DNA of 64,000 nucleotides. Origin: Glomus cerebriforme (lineage: Eukaryota; Glomeromycota; Glomeromycetes; Glomerales; Glomeraceae). The notes beneath the pieces are model-generated. The model was not told the DNA's origin. It saw only the letters and a list, made by a program, of their open reading frames with translations, and did no database searches. The translations under genes and the position numbers were made by a program. This document shows positions 57,148-64,000 of the stretch, one piece after another (the stretch's first letter is position 1; each line of letters starts with the position of its first letter). The DNA lies in the NCBI GenBank assembly GCA_003550305.1, contig QKYT01000302.1, positions 63,422 to 127,421 on the forward strand, given 5' to 3'.

Positions 57148-58818
57148 TTGTATAAAATTTTATTGATGTCAAATACTCCATCCAATAATTCATTAAGGGA
57201 ATTAAATACAAAGCTCTTAGCTGAAATTGGTGAGCTTAGGAAGAAATTTGCTAAAATTGAAGGTAAGAATGGTGAGCTTAAGAATGAGAATGCAAAACTG
57301 AGACAGATTATTGAGGAGAATGCCAGGCATGATGCTGAGAATGCTGAACACAAGATCAGAATCGAGGAATTGGAGAAAAATAGTGCAGATATTTTAGCTG
57401 AGAATGCTGAGCTTAAAGCTGAATTAGCCAAACCAAGACATGATTTTGATTCTTCTAATCTCACGAGACCTCTGCAACCACAGCACGTTACTAATGTGCA
57501 AAACTTATGTTCTGTTGGAGAAGAAGAGATATCAAAGGTAACAACTGTATCACAGCCAGATACTTCTGATCCTGTAAAAGATCAGCCTATAAATGGAATA
57601 CCTAGTAATAACACAAACATCAAGTCAATGGAGGAAAGGAAGATGGACACTTTCTTAGGTGAGGTATATAAGAAAAGGGTTAGCAATGAAATTAGGCAGA
57701 GGAATAGGAAAAAGAAATTATTATGTGAATCAGCTATCCAGGACTCTTCTTCTGTAATGAAGGACAAAAAATCTCAATCACATAAGAACAGAGAAGTGGA
57801 AAATATTGTACAGGATGCATTTGATTTCACAGCTACTTCGACACCTGAGAAAAATCATGTGACTAAAATTTTCATGACGGGAAACCTACTTTCCGTCACT
57901 GAAAATACTGATAAGAAAAATTCTGTAATTATGTTATCTGTAGCGAAAAGCAAACCATTACTAAATTTAGCCTGTTTATATTAGAAAGCTTGCGATGCGG
58001 AAAAGCAAAGAATTAGGACCAATCAAGATGAAATTTTATGTTGGTATCATTATGTTATAGAATTTGTTAATCAAGTAAAAAATGTTATGAAAACTAATCG
58101 AATTGATGAGAAAAAAGTGAAAGGGCAAATTTATGATTTTATTATTACGCAACTCGGTACTAAACATAACACATTACTAAAACAAACTCAAAGAGTAAGA
58201 AGCATATACAAATTATTTGAGAAAATAGGAACATATAGTGCGAATTCTATATCAGAATTATCTGATAGTCAAATTCAAACTTTTGTTGATTATTTCTCCA
58301 AGAATCCCAACACTGAATTACCCGATGATCAAGAAAGCTCTATTATCGATTCTGAAGAAAAGATTTTGGATGACCAGAATAATGCATTGAAGGTCTTGTC
58401 TTCAAAGGAATCAACTACTATCCCATTAACCCATGTCTCTGCTGAAGGTGCTAAAGGCAATTTTTCTGATAATTCCAAAGAAGAAATGTGGTTTGATGAA
58501 AATATGTTTTTCAATGAGATGAATCCCAGTAAAGTGAACACTGTCACTTCAGACGATGATGTGTATTTTGGTAAGGCGAATGAAGTTAATAAGTACGATG
58601 GCGACCCCAATTCAATCAATGATGACTCCGATTCTGATAGTAATTCTGAAGATGAGATTCCAGACGATTCAGATGATGATGGATATAATAGATATGGTGG
58701 ATATGGTGGATATAATGAATATGGTGAACATGATAGAGGTTATTACTATCGTGACAGAAGATACGAAAGGAGAGGGTCCCCAATGATGAGTCCTATTATC
58801 TCTCTGGTAACCATCTAG
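57148..58818 (+). pseudogene. Repetitive coiled-coil protein, one in-frame TAG
   Basis: A frame from MYKILLMSNTPSNNSLRELN (a likely real start is the Met at 57166) opens with a long coiled coil built of repeated AENAEL-type units (LLAEIGELRKKFAKIEGKNG, ELKNENAKLRQIIEENARHD, ADILAENAELKAEL). A hydrophilic Ser/Lys-rich middle follows. At 57982 a TAG (CAG-type) interrupts it, but the same frame continues without further stops: MKTNRIDEKKVKGQIYDFII, LSDSQIQTFVDYFSKNPN. It ends in an acidic run (DDSDSDSNSEDEIPDDSDDD) and a Gly/Tyr-rich tail (YNRYGGYGGYNEYGEHDRGY). I know no function. The style recalls multi-copy coiled-coil genes in this fungal group. Confidence 0.5.
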
Positions 58819-59006
58819 GAGAATTATCAAGCGAAATCACATATTCGCATAGACTGAAATATCATATAAATTATTTCTTTTTTTTCAAATCACGTAGGTG
58901 GCTTAGATATTGTGTACAGTAATTCTTCTCCGCAGTATTTATGTCACATGTTTTATAATATTTTTTTCCTTCAAGATTTTGAATTCACTCTTCTAAAGTC
59001 AAGAGT

Positions 59007-59534
59007 ATGGCTCGTAAAAAGAATAAAAGACACATTCAATCCATACCATCGGCAACTTCAACATCAGCCAATGAGACCCTGTCCAGAAGCCTCACAGTAA
59101 TGGATACGGAATTGCAAGAACTTATTCGTCAAGGTCTAGTAGTTGATGAAGTTCACGAAGTATTATCATATAATCAAAAAAGTATGCCTTGGGTTGATAA
59201 CTTTATTAATCTTTCGATTGAGCTCAAAAACCAATGCGATGATCCAAGAGAAAAAGCATATCACGCCTTAATGAGAGAACTCTTTAGCATGAAGGCATTT
59301 CGTGATGCATCCAGTCAAGATGATCTCATTTCTAAGGCAGAATATTATGGAAATAAAATAGACAACTGCATAGCAGATTTCATTATTCGAATGGGAAAAG
59401 GTAAAAAAGGGTGGTTGAGCCGTGAATCAGTTGCAACATTGCGCCAAGTGACAACTACGAAAAGAATAATGGATTTGCTTAATGTTGCTGAAAATAAAGG
59501 CTCTGAATCGCATAGCCAAATAATCATTTTTTAG
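59007..59534 (+). CDS. Intronless 175-residue protein of unknown function
   Basis: The frame is intact, starting MARKKNKRHIQSIPSATSTS. A basic N-terminus is followed by a helical part (MDTELQELIRQGLVVDEVHE, LSYNQKSMPWVDNFINLSIE, EKAYHALMRELFSMKAFRDA) and a C-terminal helix (ESVATLRQVTTTKRIMDLLN). No domain is recognised. Balanced composition and absence of stops suggest a real gene. It follows the coiled-coil gene on the same strand after 190 bases. It may be another cargo or lineage-specific gene. Confidence 0.45.
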   Translation: MARKKNKRHIQSIPSATSTSANETLSRSLTVMDTELQELIRQGLVVDEVHEVLSYNQKSMPWVDNFINLSIELKNQCDDPREKAYHALMRELFSMKAFRDASSQDDLISKAEYYGNKIDNCIADFIIRMGKGKKGWLSRESVATLRQVTTTKRIMDLLNVAENKGSESHSQIIIF

Positions 59535-60244
59535 AAGTTTACATATATGTCAAATACTACGGATTAGTTTTGAATTGTAATTATTTTTTGTTATCTCGTA
59601 ATAATAAAGCTACAATACATCGTTAAAAATCACGTGGTGCGTGACTTCTGCAAAAATACCGCAGTACATTTATTTTTAGTGGATCTATTAATACCCGGCT
59701 AAGAAAATTATTTTTGTGTTACTTGTGTAGCTTGTCATTTTTTTACTCAAAAGTTCTATTATAAATTAATTAATGATTTGTGAAGATTGATCCAGAGTCC
59801 CTGAGTGCCAAAGATCATGATGTTAGAATGAAATGAAAATAGAAATTGGGAGGTGGATAAGCAGATTGACCCAATTGCCACGGAATAATTTTTATTACCT
59901 GTTAGCATTAGCCAAAGACGCGTAATCCCAATTAGTATTCCATTTTTGGTGAGTTAATCGGATTTGTTATATTAACGAAATTTTTCCCCAAAGATCTTAG
60001 ACCCACTGCGAATTATATAAAAAGGTGTCGCCCCAGTTAGTGAATCCATTTATCCACCTTGTGCAATTAAGAAAATGAAAAATTAAGCGAAACATTCAAA
60101 CTTACCATAATTTACATCATCAATATTAACAATCAAACAGACTCCTATATTCCGCAAAGCATTAATAAGGTATGTTGATTTATTGCTCGACTAGCTTCTT
60201 GAAATATGTCATCACGATGTTAATCTATTTTTCCTCCTCTATAG
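59535..60244. other. Intergenic, no feature seen
   Basis: About 700 bases. A TATATAAAAAGG sequence near 60013 could be a promoter for a downstream transcript. No coding signal was recognised. Confidence 0.35.
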
Positions 60245-60592
60245 ATGTCCCAAAATAAAACAGACATATTACTCTTCTTACTATATATCGGCATTTTGAT
60301 CTTCGCCGAGAAAATCACTGACCATCATCACGCATATAATAGGCGCAGTAAAATTACTCACATAAATCTCGTCACATGCAACAGCACAGCAAAAGTCTGG
60401 CGCAGTGCATCAAAAAATTTTTCCGGCATAAGCATCTTCACGTGCCAAATTCTTAAAACTTTGCGCAGTATCGTTCGGCAGAAAAAATCAAGTAATCAAT
60501 TCCTTGTATATGAGGCGGAATGTAATATTGTGAAAACGAAGTATATCGGTAAGTGTGAATTGGAAATACTGTATCATTTTTTTTTACCTTAG
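60245..60592 (+). CDS. Doubtful open frame with N-terminal hydrophobic segment
   Basis: A 115-codon frame starts MSQNKTDILLFLLYIGILIF, a hydrophobic segment like a signal anchor, then becomes basic (RSKITHINLVTCNSTAKVWR). A second frame runs straight on after the stop (60593-60847: LISWIYAVDSKLLNLGEVFL) and has similar composition. No family is recognised. It may be part of a decayed gene. Confidence 0.2.
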   Translation: MSQNKTDILLFLLYIGILIFAEKITDHHHAYNRRSKITHINLVTCNSTAKVWRSASKNFSGISIFTCQILKTLRSIVRQKKSSNQFLVYEAECNIVKTKYIGKCELEILYHFFLP

Positions 60593-61270
60593 TTGCTAAT
60601 CTCCTGGATTTATGCTGTAGATTCAAAATTACTTAATCTCGGTGAAGTTTTCTTGCAGGGAATATTATTTTATATTGTCTGTGTGGGTGGGAGAGATCAC
60701 AAATTCTGTAAATATGGGTGGGATAATTTATTTCGGAAACCTAGTGTAGTAAAAGAGTGTGGGGTTGAGAATCTCATAGTTAGCAATAGAGATAGAAATA
60801 AAACAATTAGTTATAGAAATTATTTCGAAAGCAAAGAAATAACTTGATGCTGGGACTCGCATTAAATGGCCTAGGATCCGCGTACTCCCTCCCTCTTTGA
60901 TAGCATCATTTATTTCTTTTGCTGACTCTAGTTTTTTTTATGTATCTGAAAAATTAATAAAGATTTCTATATTGAGTCTATTATTTTTAACGTGCGTTAC
61001 GAAGAGCCTCTGAATAAGGTTGCACATGTGCTCAATACTGTAGTACACATCATAGATTCTCATGACCTTCATCTGATATAAATTGTAAACGCGTAAAACT
61101 CGCGCCGATTTTTCCGCGCTAATAAGAAAATAAAATTGAAAGACTACCTTTGCTAAGTTTGGGCGATTACTATTTTTTTTTTGCATTATCGACGTTTTTT
61201 TCACCATCAAGTAAGTTTATAAAAATTCTCGTTGTAAATTATATCGATAGTTTTGTTAAGCGCGAAAGAA
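60593..61270. other. Region with a short open frame, no supported gene
   Basis: Contains the open stretch up to 60847 noted above, then AT-rich sequence. Nothing else stands out before the GC-rich direct repeat. Confidence 0.3.
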
Positions 61271-61452
61271 GTGTCTGTGGTAGGGCTAAGACCTATCAGA
61301 AGCCAGTTACGGCGAGTCGCCATCAAGCGGTGGCCGGCTGATTTCGTTGCATCAGAACTATTATGGGTTTGTTATCATGAAAGATGTCTGCGGTAGAGTT
61401 GAGAGCTATCGGAAGCTAGTTATAGCGAGTCGCCATCGAGCGGTGGCCGGTC
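61271..61452. repeat. GC-rich direct repeat of about 70 bases
   Basis: Copy 1 (about 61271-61340) and copy 2 (about 61383-61452) share TGTCTG(T/C)GGTAG(G/A)G(C/T)T and GCGAGTCGCCATC(A/G)AGCGG followed by TGGCCGG. Most differences are transitions. The repeat is far more GC-rich than the surroundings and lies just upstream of the gene that starts at 61486. It could be a regulatory or RNA-derived element, or part of a small transposable element. Confidence 0.6.
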
Positions 61453-61485
61453 TTAAATGAAGGACTGCCATTTTTTATTACTTGC

Positions 61486-63474
61486 TTGATGCTTTCGTTT
61501 ATGGTAATACTCACAATTCTCTTTTTTGTCAAAGCAATAATGAGAGGGGAGAAAAGAAAAATTTCTAGGAAGAATCGGCGAGAAATGGATATAAACTGGA
61601 TCCTGAGTTCTCAAGAACCAACTCCAATTGCTTTTTTTCGATTAACCCATCCAACAGTACGTGCACGAGCTATAGAAAAATATAAGAAATGTTTTGATCT
61701 TGCTCTAAGTCGTAGTGAGAGTGATAAGCTTGATAAACTTATAGCCGTGAATAATGACGTATGTATTTAAGTATGTTGACAATTTTGACGTAAAACAAAG
61801 TATTTCTAATGTCTGTCTCTTAAATAGGAAGAAACTTTACAAAGAGATTGGGAAACTTGGTTAAAAGAAAAAAAAGCTGTACGTCTATTCCACATATTTT
61901 TGAGTTATAGTTTCGTGGTTTCTAAAATTCAAATTTATGCTTTAGATCCTAGCTTGTCGAGCAAGCCATGATGCAGGTCTGCGCATTCAACAAGATTTTA
62001 CATCAATTATGACCAATGTAAGCCATTTATTAATTAGTATGATCTTGGAGTTCTTTCAACGTTACTTAAAAATATTTTTACCGTAGATTGTCAGTTGTGA
62101 GGATGGAGCTATCGCGGAGATATCTGTTAGAGAGTCCTATTTTCCTGTATTATCATTGATTTTCATTATTAATGCTTTACTATCGTTATGATCAGAAACG
62201 AAAGCATGATGATCCATCAACACCCAATAAACCGGTAATTCGACCGGAAATGAATATCATTTATGAAAAAAGTCAAATTTGCTATTGAAGAAGAACCTGA
62301 AGATGAAAACTCGATTGAGTCAAAAAATTCAGAGGAGAAAGGTAACAAGAATATTGATTGGAGAAAGTGGTTAGAGAATGTTCTAGAGGTCAGTAAAATG
62401 GCTACCTATGAGAAATAATTGTCAAATGATTATACTTATTTTTTCTATTGTCATACAGTCCTCGATAGAGGAAATCAGGGTAAAAATTTTGAGTCCATAT
62501 ACTACAAAAAATAAATTTGATGATACCATGATACGATACATTGGAAAGGTGTTGATGGATTTGTAAGTTGTTTTTATCTTTTTTTAGTATTTGCGATATT
62601 TCATTCTAATCCATGTATTATAATAATAATATCAATTAATAATTAGCATCAACAAAATAATTGATGTTCCCGGTCATGTTATGTCTATCGATGAAGTTGA
62701 GCGAGACTGGATATTCAACAAAATATCTCCGCTATTTACATTCCTACAAGCAACCTTTACAAATAAAATATTATTCCATTGGTAAGTGCTATTTTCTTCC
62801 GGAAATTTTCAAAACTTATAAAACCTACCTACTTGTGTACTCAAACTTATAGGATTGAACATGACATCGAGCCTATACATGAACGTCTTGTCGCCGAAAA
62901 CAACAGTTCAAACAAAGGAAGAATGAAAGCGGACATAGTAGGAGTTCGTCTGTCAGACGACCGTCAGGTTGTGTTCCTAGAAATGAGCGGTGCACCAACT
63001 GACTTCTTAAATACTCATACTGTGGGAGATACGTATAAAACAGTTCAAGAAAGAATTGATTCGTTAAATTCTATACTCCTAAACTTTTTGAACTATGATG
63101 TAAGATACGCGAAAAAAATACGTTCATTAACGATCCAAGGAATCAGTGAGTATTATTTTTTTGGTTGACTATTATTCAGACCAAAATCATTTATATCTTT
63201 TTTTGACTGTTATTTCATAGGAGATCGTCTTACGCTCAGAACTATTTTCCTAAGAGGAAAGAAAGACTACGCTGATGAGGAAGAATTGTCTGTGGTCTTT
63301 CCGCTTAGTTGGGAATTCCGCTTTTAATTTCTTGAAGTTTTTGAACTAATGGAACGTGTAATACAATACATTTTAGAGTACCCTAACGTCGTCAAAGAAC
63401 TAATGAAACATCCGGCAAAATCATCTGAATTTTCCATTCGACACTGCATTTCATGTGATACTGATCAAATCTAA
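61486..63474 (+). pseudogene. Multi-exon lineage-specific gene of unknown function, frameshifted and stopped
   Basis: The gene starts with a hydrophobic segment (MMLSFMVILTILFFVKAIMR) and has about ten exons with good splice sites (exon starts 61486, 61828, 61946, 62087, 62196, 62459, 62647, 62853 and 63221). Readable parts include THPTVRARAIEKYKKCFDLA, WRKWLENVLESSIEEIRVKI, DVPGHVMSIDEVERDWIFNK and RMKADIVGVRLSDDRQVVFL followed by EMSGAPTDFL. A frame change near 62265 and a TAA at 63325 (CAA-type) break it. After the TAA the same frame reads FLEVFELMERVIQYILEYPN and ends naturally at 63472. KADIV...FLEMS resembles the D...ExK spacing of a nuclease fold with the Lys changed, but this is speculative. 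Confidence 0.55.
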
Positions 63475-64000
63475 CCGTCAAATAATAATAATTCATTACA
63501 CATAAGCAATAAAAATTAATAATTTTTTAACTGTGCAAATTTTTTCTTGGCAAAAGTGATCTGCGTTCCAAATTGGAACGGGCACGTGATTTTTTTTGGC
63601 GAATATTTAACTAGTCCCAGGATGTATAGAAATTTTTGTCAGATGTATCAATTTTAATACTATAAATTGCTGAAGCATAATACTGCGCCCTGGTGACATA
63701 GTGTCCCATCTTGGCAATTAAAAAATAAACACTGCCATGAGTTATGTCGCTTCTTTTTTTAGCTATACAGAATCTGATTGGCCGATCATCTCGTGATTTA
63801 GCCGGGCCAGAGGCGTTCTTTGAACAAGGCGCTGTGCATAGAAACTCGCCAGCTCCTGGAACTCTCCTAGAACTATTGAGAAACTGGCAGGGGTCTAGGG
63901 TGATACATGTGATATACATCATGCCACAAGCCGATTTGAATAAAAATGAATCTGATATTTATTATAATATACTTGCTATAAATTGCTATAAGTCTTTAAA
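63475..64000. other. Window end: no supported gene
   Basis: Contains the palindrome TTCCAAATTGGAA (near 63567) and a GC-richer stretch at 63770-63920. Open frames here on both strands look like chance. No recognised domain. Confidence 0.3.

Noticed and set aside
57084..57464. 126-codon open frame antisense to the coiled-coil gene, rich in Ser/Phe/Leu
   Set aside because: It is the shadow of the Glu/Lys-rich repeats of the coiled-coil frame on the other strand; no independent evidence.
58329..58619. 96-codon open frame antisense in the acidic tail region
   Set aside because: Low-complexity shadow of the Asp/Ser-rich coding strand.
63611..63922. 103-codon minus-strand frame at the window end
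   Set aside because: Odd composition (Cys, Ser, Arg scattered) and no recognised motif; probably chance in a GC-richer stretch.

Overview
The window reads as nuclear DNA of a filamentous fungus, most likely an arbuscular mycorrhizal fungus of the Rhizophagus type (Glomeromycotina). The genome is very AT-rich. Introns are short (mostly 50-100 b) with GTAAGT-like donors. Gene-poor stretches are filled with decayed repeats. The gene families are typical of that lineage: F-box and BTB proteins, F-box/LRR proteins, Crinkler-type N-terminal domains, PD-(D/E)XK domains and repetitive coiled-coil proteins. The species is inferred from these families; I ran no search.

Layout: 0-5 kb is a compact housekeeping block: an FBXO21-like F-box protein (3' end outside the window), pyruvate dehydrogenase E1 alpha, a TTC1-like TPR protein and a small complex I subunit resembling NDUFA1. 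5-15.6 kb is repeat-rich and holds only broken ORFs and arrays of short repeats. 15.8-27 kb carries IML1/DEPDC5 (the GATOR1/SEACIT subunit that restrains TORC1), a BTB-BACK protein, and two F-box paralogues arranged tail to tail. 27-45 kb is extremely AT-rich and carries two seven-transmembrane proteins (30.0-31.5 kb and 37.6-39.6 kb) and small inverted-repeat elements. 45.7-46.5 kb is the remnant of an RBR (RNF216-like) ubiquitin ligase gene whose 5' part stops at a 148-bp inverted-repeat element.

46.7-52.2 kb is the most unusual part. It is a decayed mobile element encoding an archaeo-eukaryotic-type primase with a zinc motif, an SF3-like primase-helicase domain, and a separate tyrosine recombinase. 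A cluster of short ACTAGTGA/AGTGACA motifs lies in front of it. A replication module and an integrase in one fungal element resembles the gene set of some polinton-like viruses and Crypton-like transposons more than a standard transposon.

52.2-63.5 kb is an accessory, effector-like region: a coiled-coil protein, an F-box protein and a dead F-box/LRR gene, two Crinkler-type ubiquitin-like headers, a PD-(D/E)XK nuclease-like domain, a repetitive coiled-coil protein, a short intronless protein, and a multi-exon lineage-specific gene that is now broken.

Across the accessory regions, the in-frame stops I could place sit almost entirely where a C-to-T change in CGA, CAG or CAA (or G-to-A in TGG) would create them. 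This suggests decay by cytosine deamination, from DNA methylation or an RIP-like process. Exon coordinates were worked out by eye from splice-site consensus and reading-frame continuity.
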